Positions 32,640 to 42,420 of a stretch of 50,190 bases of DNA are shown here, piece after piece. The translations under genes were made by a program, and so were the position numbers. The stretch is from positions 1-50,190 of the forward strand of contig JAJDUH010000040.1 of the NCBI GenBank assembly GCA_022826805.1. Direction: 5' to 3'. Below the pieces are notes generated by a model that did not search any database, was not told where the DNA came from, and worked only from the letters and a program-made list of their open reading frames with translations. The number at the start of each line of letters is the position of its first letter. Positions within the stretch are counted from its first letter, which is position 1. This stretch comes from Candidatus Poribacteria bacterium (lineage in GTDB: Bacteria; Poribacteria; WGA-4E; WGA-3G).

Positions 32640-34432
32640 TGTGGTTTCTCCTGCGTGACGCGGATTCGCTGGTTTGCGGGTATATTATGGAGCGTTTGTG
32701 TATCCCCATTCGACCAGATGACCTGCACACTTTCAACTTGTGTGGCACTTCCCACACCGAACTCAGCGATAAAACTATTAAAGGACATGTAACTATCACC
32801 TGCGTAAATTTCCCGTAATTGTGTCTGATCCATCGTTTTCACTTGAACCTTCGCGCCAACTGCGTTTCGGTTGGCGTTTGTGCCAATCAATTCGACATGC
32901 AGCCAGTTGTTCCGATTTCCACCGTCATTGCGTAATAAAGCCGGTTGTGCATGGTTATTGACGATGAAAATATCAACATCTCCATCGTTATCGTAGTCGC
33001 CAAACGCCGCGCCGCGACCGACGCGGGTAGGAAGCGCGGTAATTCCTGTGACGCCACTCACATCGGTGAACGTGCCGTCACCATCATTGCGGAACAAGGC
33101 ATCACGTTGGGCAATAAGGACCTGAGGACGCTTGAGTTCCTGGAAGGTGCTACCATTCGTTACAAAGATATCCAAATCACCGTCGTTGTCGTAGTCAAAG
33201 AGGGCAGTGCCCCATCCAATCTGCTTGATACTCACTTCAGCAAGCATAGCCGTATAGGACTCATCTACAAATCTGATGTGTTCGGTAGTTCCGTCTTCTT
33301 TCAATAGATTTCGGTAGAGTGCGTTTTCTTCGTCAACCCAGTGACTCATGAAAAGATCTACATCACCGTCGCCATCATAATCACCAGCAGCAAGTCCCAT
33401 AGAGCCGCGAAAATCTGCAGCCCAAGATTCGGCACTGACATCGGTAAATACACCATTGCCCTCATTGCGATAAGTGTAGTTGACAGAGGTATCATTCGCA
33501 ACGTATAGATCAAGGTCATTATCGGCATCGAAGTCGCTAAAGATGGCTTGCATACTACGACCTCCATAAGCAGCAATACCCACCTCAGTAGTTATATCCG
33601 TAAACGTGCCGTCCCCGTTGTTGCGATAAAAGACATTGTCTTGTGGTTCAAAGACATGGGGATTGAGCGCACTAGGCACCGGTTTGCCAGATTGTAAAGA
33701 CTCCTCCTTCATCTCCTCCAACTTCTCTAAGTCGTAAGTAACATAATTGCAAACGTATAAATCGAGGTCGCTGTCGCCATCGACATCTGCGAAGGCAGCA
33801 CCCGTGCTCCATAGGTCGCAACTCACGCCAGCAGTTTCTGTTACATCACGGAAGATGCCATCACCGTTGTTGCGATACAGCACGTTCGCTCCATAGTTAG
33901 TAACATACAAATCGATATTACCGTCTCCATCGTAATCAGCAAAAACACATCCCATTCCGTAGCCGTGATGCCCAACGCCAGCGGTCTTGGTGATGTCCGT
34001 AAATGTGCCATCACCATTGTTACGATAGAGAGCATTTGTGGTGGGCGTGTCAAGAGGGACACCATTTTGTTTAAAGGGTCCTGGGATATTGACGATGTAG
34101 AGGTCAATATCTCCGTCGTTGTCTATATCGGCAAAACCAGCCCCGGATCCCATGTCTTCTGGCAATAGACTGGAGCGGGTGCCACTTGAATGTTGAAAAC
34201 GGATACCTGCTTCATCTGTGACATCAACATAGGTAACAGCACTTACAACCATTATAGGCATCAGGGTGGTGATCAGAAATGCAATAATGGCAGTTAGTTG
34301 ACGGGGGGCAACGGTCAGCAGAGGATAGTTTGTAGCAGTTAAGTACGTTCGCAACCGGGCCAACAAATTCCTGGCAACCGATCGCCGAAAGTGAGCGTAG
34401 CGAAGGTGCTCGAAGCCATTAAGCAAAAACAT
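32636..34432 (-). CDS. FG-GAP/ASPIC-UnbV protein (CRTAC-like)
   Basis: A 598-residue protein with a hydrophobic signal or anchor at about residues 48-66 (AIIAFLITTLMPIMVVSAV). From about 75, FG-GAP units with calcium loops (DIDNDGDIDLYIVN, DVDGDSDLDLYVCN, DYDGDGDVDLFMSH) lead to an ASPIC/UnbV domain near 500-590 (KVQVKTMDQTQLREIYAGDSY). The preceding ~45 residues are Arg/Leu-rich and come from repeat-like DNA. The ATG at 34432 shares its A with the accC stop (TAATG). Probably exported; function unknown. Confidence 0.83.
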   Translation of the reverse strand: MFLLNGFEHLRYAHFRRSVARNLLARLRTYLTATNYPLLTVAPRQLTAIIAFLITTLMPIMVVSAVTYVDVTDEAGIRFQHSSGTRSSLLPEDMGSGAGFADIDNDGDIDLYIVNIPGPFKQNGVPLDTPTTNALYRNNGDGTFTDITKTAGVGHHGYGMGCVFADYDGDGNIDLYVTNYGANVLYRNNGDGIFRDVTETAGVSCDLWSTGAAFADVDGDSDLDLYVCNYVTYDLEKLEEMKEESLQSGKPVPSALNPHVFEPQDNVFYRNNGDGTFTDITTEVGIAAYGGRSMQAIFSDFDADNDLDLYVANDTSVNYTYRNEGNGVFTDVSAESWAADFRGSMGLAAGDYDGDGDVDLFMSHWVDEENALYRNLLKEDGTTEHIRFVDESYTAMLAEVSIKQIGWGTALFDYDNDGDLDIFVTNGSTFQELKRPQVLIAQRDALFRNDGDGTFTDVSGVTGITALPTRVGRGAAFGDYDNDGDVDIFIVNNHAQPALLRNDGGNRNNWLHVELIGTNANRNAVGAKVQVKTMDQTQLREIYAGDSYMSFNSFIAEFGVGSATQVESVQVIWSNGDTQTLHNIPANQRIRVTQEKPQ

Positions 34433-35790
34433 TATGTCTCTAAGAAATTCGTAAAAATAGCTCTGTTACGAAAGCGTTCGTCGTTGAGAATTTGACGGTA
34501 GAGCGGAATTGTAGTTTTTATACCTTCAATCTTGAATTCAGACAAGGCGCGAGCTAACCGGGCAATTGCTTCCTCACGGTCCCTACCACTTGCGATAAGT
34601 TTCGCGACAAGTGAATCGTAGTGAGATGGGACAGTATATCCTCCATAGAGATAACCGTCAACTCGGATGCCGATGCCACCCGGCGGATGGTAGTCAGTGA
34701 CCAACCCAGGCGAAGGCATAAACTGATTTGCGGGGTCTTCGGCATTAATCCTGCATTCAATAGCATGCCCACTGACCTCAATATCAGATTGGCTATACCC
34801 GAGTTGTTCTCCCATTGCGAGTCGAATCTGTTCCTTAATCAGATCGATGCCGGTAATGCACTCAGTGATAGTGTGCTCAACCTGAATACGCGTGTTCATC
34901 TCTAAAAAATAGAAGTTGTTATCTTTATCAACAACAAATTCAATAGTGCCTGCGTTCGTGTAACCGATGGACTTCGCGGCTTTCGCGGCGGCCTTACAGA
35001 TGTCTGCACGAAGTTTAGTTGGAATAGACGCCGCGGGTGCTTCCTCTAAGAGTTTCTGTTGCTTACGCTGGATAGAGCACTCCCGTTCGCCGAGATGGAC
35101 GACGTTGCCGTGCATATCGCCTAAAATCTGAACCTCAATATGTCGTGCCTCTTCGATCCATTTTTCAATATAGACATCACCGTTTCCAAAAGCCGCTTCG
35201 CCTTCGGCTTTTGCGGTGTGAAAGAGGGTCATCAAACTGGGGCGGTTCTCGGCGATTCGGATCCCGCGGCCACCGCCGCCTGCGACGGCTTTGATTCCGA
35301 CAGGGTAACCGATTTTTTCGGCGAGTTGTGCGGCATCCTCGGCAGTATCAACTGTACCTTTTTTGTTGCTTCTACGTCTACCGCTTTGGCTACCCGGTAT
35401 CAGCTTCAAACCCGCTTTCGATGCCGTCTCCAGTGCCTTTACCTTATCTCCCATCGTGCGAATATCCTCAATAGAAGGACCGATGAACCGTATTTCGTGT
35501 GCTTCACAAATCTCAGCGAACTGTGCGTCTTCAGCGAGAAAGCCTGCCCCTGGGTGAATGGCATTGACATTCGCGAAGTCTGCGACCGCAATAATATTGG
35601 CATATTTGAGATAACTTTCTGCTGACGGCGGGGGCCCGATGCAGTACGCCTCGTCGGCGTACTCAACGTGGAGTGCTTCTTCATCAGCAGTAGAGAAGAT
35701 AGCTACCGTTTTAATACCCATGTCTTTACATGCACGGATGATACGGACAGCGATTTCACCACGATTTGCTATTAGTATTTTTTTTATCAT
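34432..35790 (-). CDS. accC: Acetyl-CoA carboxylase biotin carboxylase subunit
   Basis: A 452-residue ATP-grasp enzyme that carboxylates biotin on AccB, the first step of malonyl-CoA synthesis. GGGGRGIR near 165-172 (ATP-binding), HLGERECSIQRKQQKLLEEAP near 225-245 and NTRIQVEHTITE near 288-299 are intact. Between PGSQ and VDTAEDA there is an extra basic segment, GRRRSNKKG, of about ten residues relative to the common form. accB lies 180 bases upstream and the CRTAC gene is coupled downstream by TAATG. Confidence 0.95.
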   Translation of the reverse strand: MIKKILIANRGEIAVRIIRACKDMGIKTVAIFSTADEEALHVEYADEAYCIGPPPSAESYLKYANIIAVADFANVNAIHPGAGFLAEDAQFAEICEAHEIRFIGPSIEDIRTMGDKVKALETASKAGLKLIPGSQSGRRRSNKKGTVDTAEDAAQLAEKIGYPVGIKAVAGGGGRGIRIAENRPSLMTLFHTAKAEGEAAFGNGDVYIEKWIEEARHIEVQILGDMHGNVVHLGERECSIQRKQQKLLEEAPAASIPTKLRADICKAAAKAAKSIGYTNAGTIEFVVDKDNNFYFLEMNTRIQVEHTITECITGIDLIKEQIRLAMGEQLGYSQSDIEVSGHAIECRINAEDPANQFMPSPGLVTDYHPPGGIGIRVDGYLYGGYTVPSHYDSLVAKLIASGRDREEAIARLARALSEFKIEGIKTTIPLYRQILNDERFRNRAIFTNFLET

Positions 35791-35970
35791 ATTTTTTCTA
35801 AGCGATACCTAAAATCATCATGGACTCCACAGTTTGTACCTAAACCCGAAACGTCCGTTGTCCGTTGCCAGCAATTCTTTAAAACCTGAAGAGTTTCCAG
35901 CAATTTCAAGAACGAAAAAACCCAATTTTGACAACGGAAAAATCGGCACTGAGGCTTAATAGACAAAAAC

Positions 35971-36489
35971 CTATTGTGGTTTCACTCGGAATAATGGCTG
36001 GGCGTACTCAACTGCTTCACCATCTTCAGCGAGTATCTCTAAAATCTCGCAGCTAAAGGGTGCCTCTACTGGATTATAGGTTTTCATAACTTCGAGGACC
36101 GCCACAGGTTCACCGACACTAACGACATCCCCAACCTTAACAAAAGGCGGTTCCTCAGGTGATGGTGCGCGATAAAAACGCGAAGGCATTGGCGCATTGA
36201 TGAAGTTATCTTGCGCTTGCTCGCTGCCTTCAACATCCGTCGTCTCCATTGGTAGACTTTGGGTACTCATCGCAATGCTCGTATCTGTTGGCTGTAGCGG
36301 GATGGCTTCATATCCACCCGGGTTTCCGGGATGTCTGGAAACTTGCACCTCAAGCTCATCCTCTTTGATACGTACCTCCGTCAATTCGGTACGTTCGAGG
36401 ATCTCTGCGAGTCGTTCAACGAGTTCGAGTACACCACTGTAGTCTTGTTCCGTAGACTGGGATTTGTCCTTAGGTTTGTTTTGACGCAT
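35971..36489 (-). CDS. accB: Acetyl-CoA carboxylase biotin carboxyl carrier protein
   Basis: A 172-residue BCCP with the biotinylation motif AVLEVMKTYNPV (lysine near residue 137), an N-terminal charged linker, and a Pro-rich connector. It is carried by accC as the next gene on the same strand. The linker region has unusually many Ser and Thr. A 180-base gap follows it toward accC and contains no gene that I can support. Confidence 0.94.
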   Translation of the reverse strand: MRQNKPKDKSQSTEQDYSGVLELVERLAEILERTELTEVRIKEDELEVQVSRHPGNPGGYEAIPLQPTDTSIAMSTQSLPMETTDVEGSEQAQDNFINAPMPSRFYRAPSPEEPPFVKVGDVVSVGEPVAVLEVMKTYNPVEAPFSCEILEILAEDGEAVEYAQPLFRVKPQ

Positions 36490-36691
36490 CTGTTTATCAA
36501 TTCATCCTTCTTTTCTTCCTTGACTTAAAATGTCAAAAATGTTAAATACACATAAGATTTGAAAAAATCCCGCAGGCAGACCTTGTCTGTTGGGTAGAAG
36601 GTATAAGACTTGTTACACAAGCCTCCTTCGTTGATCCCACGATCCCGAAGCTACAGGAACCTCCCTCCCATGCTTTAGTAGGGGAAGTATG

Positions 36692-37249
36692 TCAAATCCT
36701 TTCTACATATTTTCCAGTACGCGTATCAACTTTGATGCGCGTTTCGTTTTGCACAAATAGCGGGACGTTAACAACTGCTCCGGTCTCAAGGGTAGCACGT
36801 TTTGAACCACCACTCACAGTATCACCGCGTAACCCTGGATCGGTCTCAACAATTTGGAGTTCAACGAAATTAGGTAATTCAAGGACAAGTGGGATTGAAC
36901 CCTCCATTTTGACGGTAACAGTCTCACCTTCTTTTAGGTACTTCAAGCTATCCCCTATGAAATCCATAGGAAGAGAATGTTGCTCAAAGGTTTCGTTATC
37001 CATAAACCACAAACCGTCGCCATCCCTGTACATATACTGCATCTGGTGATCCATAAGTCTCACAGTTTCGATGTCTTCGTTGGAACGGAAGGTCCGGTCC
37101 AAAACTGCGCCATCACTAATGCGTTTGATTTTTGTGCGAGCAAAGGCACTGCCTTTCCCCGGCTTGACGTGTTGACAATCAACAATAGTATAGATAGTAT
37201 CGTTAAGACGGATAACCAATCCGTTGCGTAAGTCGTTAAGTGACGCCAT
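36692..37249 (-). CDS. efp: Elongation factor P
   Basis: A 185-residue EF-P with three beta-barrel domains, VKPGKGSAFARTKIK near 28-42 (the modified lysine position is K32 in this numbering) and a C-terminal GDTVSGGSKRATLETGAVVNVPLFV. It prevents ribosome stalling at polyproline. The ATG at 37249 has GAGGTG just upstream; a GTG six bases earlier is in frame but lies in that site. Part of the housekeeping block with accB/accC and rdgB/rph. Confidence 0.95.
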   Translation of the reverse strand: MASLNDLRNGLVIRLNDTIYTIVDCQHVKPGKGSAFARTKIKRISDGAVLDRTFRSNEDIETVRLMDHQMQYMYRDGDGLWFMDNETFEQHSLPMDFIGDSLKYLKEGETVTVKMEGSIPLVLELPNFVELQIVETDPGLRGDTVSGGSKRATLETGAVVNVPLFVQNETRIKVDTRTGKYVERI

Positions 37250-37287
37250 TTTCACCTCGTTTATTGGTTTTCAGCTGTCAGTACGGT

Positions 37288-37341
37288 GAATCAGAATCAA
37301 CGGTATTAATGCCTGAATCAGAATCAACGGTGTTCATGCCT
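37288..37341. repeat. 27-base tandem direct repeat
   Basis: Two adjacent copies (37288-37314 and 37315-37341) of GAATCAGAATCAACGGT followed by (A/G)TT(A/C)ATGCCT, two mismatches. A hairpin CCGGG-CATTG-CCCGG follows near 37381-37395 and a CAGTT repeat near 37404. The stretch 37250-37533 contains no gene that I can support. Confidence 0.85.
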
Positions 37342-37533
37342 TATGGACATGGACCGGGTATGAAGTGCTTATGCACTTCCCCGGGCATTGCCCGGCTACG
37401 CAAACCTTTCAGTTGTCAGTTAAGAACAGTGTGTAAGAGAAAATATAATGTCCTACCGACAGAAACATCTTACCAGCATCCGAAAGCAATGCTAAAGTTA
37501 TTGCGTCCTGATAACCTCTCACCACAAAAATGT

Positions 37534-38193
37534 TTACAGCAAAGTAAGAGCCTGTTGTAATGCGTTGGCTCTGTGACTAATTTGATTTTTTATTTCTTCT
37601 CCCAATTCAGCGAAGGTCTGTTCGTAACCATTGGGTACAAATATTGGATCATATCCAAATCCGCTTTGTCCAGCGGGGGCATAGGTGATTCGCCCCTCAC
37701 AAATACCGATAACTACCTCAGGAACAGCATCAGGATGTACAACTGCAATTGCGGCGATAAATCGAGCACGCCGATCCGTAAGACCTTCGAGTGCTTTAAG
37801 GAGGCTCGCAACCCGCTGTGCATCCGTTGCGTCTTCACCTACCCAGCGTTTGGAGTTAACACCGGGTGCGCCATTAAGGGCATTTACTTCTAAGCCTGCA
37901 TCGTCGGCAAGCGCGAGATGCCCGGTATATTCGGCAATTACAGACGCTTTTTTGATAGCGTTCTCAGCGTACGTTGCCCCATCTTCAACGACCTCAGGTG
38001 CATCGGGATAAGATTTCAAGGAAATGACTTCAATGCAATGGTCGTTGGTTGGGATCAACGTCCGAATGCGCGTGTGGCATTCGGCGGGTCGTCGGTTATC
38101 AGTTTTGATGGCTGACGGCTGATAACCATTATTGAGCATTTCCGAGAGTTCACGGACTTTGCCTTGATTATGCGTTGCCAATACCAGCTTCAT
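37534..38193 (-). CDS. rdgB: XTP/dITP diphosphatase with in-frame repeat insertion
   Basis: A 219-residue RdgB/HAM1 enzyme that hydrolyses ITP, dITP and [23 protein letters not shown] (residues 1-20), [34 protein letters not shown] and [10 protein letters not shown] are all intact. Between residue 20 and the expected IEVISL strand there is an insertion of about 30 residues (around [18 protein letters not shown]) encoded by palindromic DNA at 38035-38127. The insertion falls in a loop, so the enzyme may still fold. The start overlaps the rph stop by 26 bases, coupling the two. Confidence 0.92.
   Translation of the reverse strand: MKLVLATHNQGKVRELSEMLNNGYQPSAIKTDNRRPAECHTRIRTLIPTNDHCIEVISLKSYPDAPEVVEDGATYAENAIKKASVIAEYTGHLALADDAGLEVNALNGAPGVNSKRWVGEDATDAQRVASLLKALEGLTDRRARFIAAIAVVHPDAVPEVVIGICEGRITYAPAGQSGFGYDPIFVPNGYEQTFAELGEEIKNQISHRANALQQALTLL
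38035..38127. repeat. Palindromic repeat element inside rdgB
   Basis: Three consecutive hairpins: CGTTG/CAACG (38043-38047 with 38056-38060), CCGAATGC/GCATTCGG (38062-38069 with 38077-38084) and GGTTATCAG/CTGATAACC (38094-38102 with 38119-38127). The last hairpin uses the GTTATCAG core of the dispersed CAGTT repeats. Length is about 93 bases, a multiple of three, so the reading frame is kept. Confidence 0.8.
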
Positions 38194-38926
38194 CTAACCC
38201 CTCCAGCATCATACGATTCTGCAGTCGAATAAGTTCCTGAATACCACCGACGGCGAGATCCAACATCTGGTCGTAATCTTCACGCGAAAAGGGTGTCTCT
38301 TCTGCAGTTCCTTGGACCTCTATAAACTTTCCACTCCCCGTCATAACAATGTTCATATCAACATCGGCGGTGGAATCTTCGGCATAGCAGAGATCCAACA
38401 TCGGTGTGCCTTTAACCATTCCAACGCTGGTTGCGGCAATGTTATCAGTGATCGGAAAGTTTTTGATTTTCTTGTTATTAACGAGCCAGCGACAGGCATC
38501 CCATAAAGCCATGAAAGCCCCTGTAATTGCGGCAGTACGTGTCCCGCCATCGGCTTGAATGACATCACAATCTACCCAGATTGTGTGCTCCTCTAAAGCA
38601 TACAAGTTGACGGCAGCGCGTAAGGAGCGACCTATGAGCCTTTGGATCTCTTGCGTCCTTCCACCGATACTGCCGCGGGTCACTTCACGCTGCATCCGAT
38701 CAGAGGTGGAACGGGGCAACATCGAGTATTCTGCGGTCACCCAGCCTCTATCTTTGATACGCTGGGCACGCATGAAACGTGGCTGCTGGTCTATAACAGA
38801 AGCAGTACAGATAATATGAGTATCCCCCGTTGCGACAAGGACTGACCCCTCTGCGTGTTTGATATAGTGTCGTTTGATTGTGACGGGCCGCATTTGATCC
38901 GGCTGACGCCCATCTACTCTTTCCAT
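38168..38926 (-). CDS. rph: Ribonuclease PH
   Basis: A 252-residue RNase PH that trims the 3' end of tRNA. It starts [14 protein letters not shown], the family N-terminus, with GGAG seven bases before the ATG at 38926; an upstream in-frame start at 38968 adds unrelated residues. Motifs include [27 protein letters not shown] and [18 protein letters not shown]. The 26-base overlap with rdgB is a common arrangement. Complete and intact. Confidence 0.94.
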   Translation of the reverse strand: MERVDGRQPDQMRPVTIKRHYIKHAEGSVLVATGDTHIICTASVIDQQPRFMRAQRIKDRGWVTAEYSMLPRSTSDRMQREVTRGSIGGRTQEIQRLIGRSLRAAVNLYALEEHTIWVDCDVIQADGGTRTAAITGAFMALWDACRWLVNNKKIKNFPITDNIAATSVGMVKGTPMLDLCYAEDSTADVDMNIVMTGSGKFIEVQGTAEETPFSREDYDQMLDLAVGGIQELIRLQNRMMLEGLDEAGIGNA

Positions 38927-39014
38927 TCTTAATCTCCGTTGAAAATAGGGCTTACAAAGTCCTCCCACGACTTATAAGATAGATTGTACATATCTTGATA
39001 ACTCACTATATGAA

Positions 39015-39242
39015 CTATAACTCCTTGAGAAACGCTAATGCCTTGGTATAACTTTTCCGTTCAAGATAGTGGAGAAGCATCTTAGGCGCAGTCGGCGTGA
39101 GTTCCTGAGACAGTACATCAATCTGTTCCAACTGTTCCATTATATCCGCGCCTGACTCAATTCGTTGCATCATAGTTTCCAATGCGTGCCTGAGGTTAAC
39201 AAGTTTAGACTTGGGTGCTGCGTCAAGGGGTTCAACTTGCAT
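39015..39242 (-). CDS. Small hypothetical helical protein
   Basis: A 75-residue, probably all-helical protein (residues 18-75 amphipathic, no Cys or signal peptide), starting MQVEPLDAAPK. Its ATG lies in the last codons of the PhyH gene and overlaps it by 11 bases, which supports coupled translation. I do not recognise a family. Confidence 0.5.
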   Translation of the reverse strand: MQVEPLDAAPKSKLVNLRHALETMMQRIESGADIMEQLEQIDVLSQELTPTAPKMLLHYLERKSYTKALAFLKEL

Positions 39243-40149
39243 CTAAATCCTCCAGTTCCTCAACAGCTTTACAGGTTCGCAAGTGGACATCATTAGGCGG
39301 ATCATCATAGCCCTTCCAAGCGTAAGGATCAACACCAGAGACCGGGATGATGCATCGGCGGTCAGCATTTGCTGGACGTTCATCATCTTGGAGCGACCAT
39401 GGCAGCAAAGACCATGAATTGCAGTAATGGTTTACCAAAACCCGGCGATATGTCTCTCCACGGTTTTTATGAGAGCGGTGGAGTAGATAACCGTTAAAAA
39501 ATACTAATGTGCCGGTTGTAACTTCAACGGGAATCGCACCTGTATCATCAAAACCGTAACTCTCCCAAGCAAAATCCAACTCATCTGGGTTCTCATGGTA
39601 TCTCTGCGGATAGAGATATCCTGGACGATGTGAACCGGGAAGGACCCATAAACATCCATTTTCTATGGTAGCATCATCCATTGCGGTCCACGCGCCAATC
39701 AAGGAGCGATCGCGGGTCGGAATAAAAAATTCGTCCTGATGCCATGCCTGCCCTTGAAAATTGGGAGGTTTTACAAAGAGCATCGACTGCATACACTTGA
39801 CGCTTCCATCCCAATAGGGTAGATGTGCGGCAGTTATCTGACTCAAGATACCACAGATTTTTGGGTGCTTGACGTACTGCTCAATAATTGGACTGACAAA
39901 ATGTGGCTGATGAATGCAGAGGATACGACTGATAGCTGCATCATCACTGATATCGTCAGGAAGTGGTTTCAGACTCTCACAGGGATACCCACCTTTAGCA
40001 AGCGTGATGGTGTCCTGCCGCAATTCCTCTACTTCATCGAGGGACAACAGATCCGGAACGACGAGATAACCATCCTGAATAAAAGATTGAATTTGCTCGT
40101 CAGATATGATTTTTGGCACGTCAATTGGTGCGCTTGATTCAAAGTTCAC
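39232..40149 (-). CDS. Phytanoyl-CoA dioxygenase family (PhyH-like) oxygenase
   Basis: A 305-residue Fe(II)/2-oxoglutarate oxygenase of the PhyH family. The triad appears as H137-x-D139 (AWHQDEFF) and H224 (LLHRSHKNR), with an ENGCLWVLPGSHRPG core and R226 or R230 as candidate 2-oxoglutarate ligand. It differs from the enzyme at 11587-12405 in length and sequence, so the two are paralogues rather than recent duplicates. The substrate is unknown. Repeats lie upstream at 40165-40215. Confidence 0.88.
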   Translation of the reverse strand: MNFESSAPIDVPKIISDEQIQSFIQDGYLVVPDLLSLDEVEELRQDTITLAKGGYPCESLKPLPDDISDDAAISRILCIHQPHFVSPIIEQYVKHPKICGILSQITAAHLPYWDGSVKCMQSMLFVKPPNFQGQAWHQDEFFIPTRDRSLIGAWTAMDDATIENGCLWVLPGSHRPGYLYPQRYHENPDELDFAWESYGFDDTGAIPVEVTTGTLVFFNGYLLHRSHKNRGETYRRVLVNHYCNSWSLLPWSLQDDERPANADRRCIIPVSGVDPYAWKGYDDPPNDVHLRTCKAVEELEDLDAS

Positions 40150-40164
40150 GATTTCTCCTTTTTA

Positions 40165-40215
40165 TAGCCGTCAGTTCTCAGTACGCTCACTCCGTTCGCT
40201 TTGAGCTATCAGTTA
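40165..40215. repeat. Dispersed CAGTT-type repeat
   Basis: CCGTCAGTTCTCAGTACGCT and the following GAGCTATCAGTTAC belong to the dispersed family. It occupies most of the 117-base gap between the BatA-like gene end and the PhyH start. Confidence 0.65.
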
Positions 40216-40266
40216 CAGTGTTCAAAACTCGTATATCTACCACATACCGACGACAATTTCAAAAAC

Positions 40267-42414
40267 TCAGATACGGTTTGCAAGGAACATCTCCGTTACC
40301 GCCAGTGCGAAGACTGCTAACATGAGGTACATCCAGATGTCCTGTCTGTTTTCAACATCCTCCTGATATTGTGCAATGAGTTCTGCAGTAGGTTTGTCCT
40401 CACCGGATTCATCCACAGCACCTTTCAACATACTCGCAAGTTCTTCAATATCACGCGATGCCAGATCAGATTCCGTCGCGTCAACGTTGACCACAAAGTG
40501 GCGAGATTCCGCACCAGAGGCATGAATCGAATAGATACCTGGTAACATTGTATCTGTATAAAAGATACCTGTAGTGATACTATTTCCATCGGTCTGCAAA
40601 CGAGTCTCGACGTTGTTTGGATTGAAAACGGCAACGACTGGATTTTTCTGTGTAGCCATACTTTCCGTTTCGGCAGCGAGTTCAACAGTATCACCGACGC
40701 GGTAATCCGGAATTGTGTCCATATTTTTGAGGGCGAGATACTTAATCGACTCATGCAAAAAAGGCAGATAAACGGCACGTATTGGCAGATCGTTCCAGTC
40801 TCTGTCTATCGTTGAGGTAAAACAGAGCACACGCCCCGGGGTCCCCGTAGCGGATAGCGTGCGGGGGTCTCCATACGGTTTTTCAAAGAGCGCAGGACTT
40901 CCATCATCATAAGCGGCAATAACAGTTGCGTCTGCTGTCGGGACTGCCTGAAAAAATCTGTAAAACCGTGCCTTACCGAAATCACCGTGATTAGGTTCTT
41001 TAAATGGTGCAAAAATCGGATGTTCATACTTTATTGTTGCAAGCACACGGAATTGCTGGCGATCAAAGGCATCCCCGACCGCTTGAACAAAGTTACAGGG
41101 CATCAACCCCGCCTCACCACCGAGATGTTGTTCATACGCATCAGCATTCAGATTATCACCCACTGTCAAAATCAAACCACCGCCTGCAGCAACGTAGTTC
41201 TTTACGCGCCCGGCTTCAGCGGAAGAAAGTTGAGCAACATCGGCAAGAATAAGTACATCGGCACGTGCAAGTGTCTCTGCACCAGGAACAGTTGTAGATT
41301 CGGTGAAATCAATCGGTACGGCATCGCTACCGGCGGCAAACGCCATTTTCATGAAGAAGGTTTCCGCTTTCTGATAAGCGTTCTGCGTCCGAGCCTTGTT
41401 CCTAATCGCATGGACTTTGATAGACTGCAGACTCTGCAAAGTGAAATAGCGTCTGTTGTCAACCGCAAGTGCATCCTCTGGAAGTTCCACCCAGCCCGTA
41501 TGTGTTGCTTCATCTTGAAAATCAACTCTGAAAACGGCATCCGCCAAGTCGTCTGGTTCGATATCGAGTTGGACGGTATGAATTACATTTCCGTCTATAA
41601 AAAGACGCACTGGCAAATTTTCAACGGGTTCATCGCCGAAGTTGTGAACACGAGCGACAAGATGCGACGCTTGCTGCTCATTTAGCACGACAGGCGGGAC
41701 ACTGATACCCGTAATAGCAAGATTTCGAGGATCCTCAACACTGACATTAACAAACTCGATTTGGACATCGGGACCGAGTTTGTCCGTCTCAATAAAGTTC
41801 TCCCAACCCCGTTTTTGCATATCACCGATGAGATAAATTTGTTTCTGTCCGATAGGAATAGATTCAAGTATCTCATCTGCGGTTTCGAGCGCATCCAAGT
41901 AATCCGTAGGCTCGTAGGTAACTTCAGCAGTGTTCAAAGCAGTCCTAAGATGTGAAAAATCTGAGCCGATTGGTGCAACGACGCGGGCATTGTCCGATGA
42001 AAGCACGAGGCAAGCAGCATCGGTTGAATCAAGCCCATCCAGAATTTTGATTCCTTCCTCTTTGGCATTTCGGAAAACCTCCTCATATTGCATACTATAA
42101 GAGGTATCCAAAATAATAATAGCGTTCCGTTTTCCGCCAACTTTCTGTGTGATGACCGGTGCTGCAGCGAAAAATGGGCGGGCGAATGCTATGCCAAGCA
42201 GCGCGAGCATCAGAATACGCATCAATAGAAGCAGCAAGCGCTTCAACTTATGCCGACGGACGTTTGTCTGATGCGACATCTGAATAAAACGTACAGTACT
42301 GAATACCAACCGTCTTGCACGTTCCCGATTCAACAGGTGCAGGATAATCGGAATAGATGCGCCTATGATTCCGGCGGCTACAAATAGCGGTGCTAAAAAC
42401 CCTAATCCAAACAT
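40267..42414 (-). CDS. BatA-like membrane protein with VWA domain
   Basis: A 715-residue protein. The first 85 residues are a BatA-type N-terminal membrane region (LAPLFVAAGIIGASIPIILHLLNRERARRLVFSTVRFI) with two membrane segments; a VWA domain follows with MIDAS DTSYS near 103-107; a late region includes a GATase-like segment with ADVLILADVAQ. A last hydrophobic segment, MYLMLAVFALAVTEMFLA, is at the C-terminus. It follows a DUF58 gene by 113 bases, the usual Bat/MoxR-type partner set, but no MoxR ATPase is in the window. Role in envelope stress or complex assembly is inferred. Confidence 0.85.
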   Translation of the reverse strand: MFGLGFLAPLFVAAGIIGASIPIILHLLNRERARRLVFSTVRFIQMSHQTNVRRHKLKRLLLLLMRILMLALLGIAFARPFFAAAPVITQKVGGKRNAIIILDTSYSMQYEEVFRNAKEEGIKILDGLDSTDAACLVLSSDNARVVAPIGSDFSHLRTALNTAEVTYEPTDYLDALETADEILESIPIGQKQIYLIGDMQKRGWENFIETDKLGPDVQIEFVNVSVEDPRNLAITGISVPPVVLNEQQASHLVARVHNFGDEPVENLPVRLFIDGNVIHTVQLDIEPDDLADAVFRVDFQDEATHTGWVELPEDALAVDNRRYFTLQSLQSIKVHAIRNKARTQNAYQKAETFFMKMAFAAGSDAVPIDFTESTTVPGAETLARADVLILADVAQLSSAEAGRVKNYVAAGGGLILTVGDNLNADAYEQHLGGEAGLMPCNFVQAVGDAFDRQQFRVLATIKYEHPIFAPFKEPNHGDFGKARFYRFFQAVPTADATVIAAYDDGSPALFEKPYGDPRTLSATGTPGRVLCFTSTIDRDWNDLPIRAVYLPFLHESIKYLALKNMDTIPDYRVGDTVELAAETESMATQKNPVVAVFNPNNVETRLQTDGNSITTGIFYTDTMLPGIYSIHASGAESRHFVVNVDATESDLASRDIEELASMLKGAVDESGEDKPTAELIAQYQEDVENRQDIWMYLMLAVFALAVTEMFLANRI

Positions 42415-42420
42415 TAGTAT

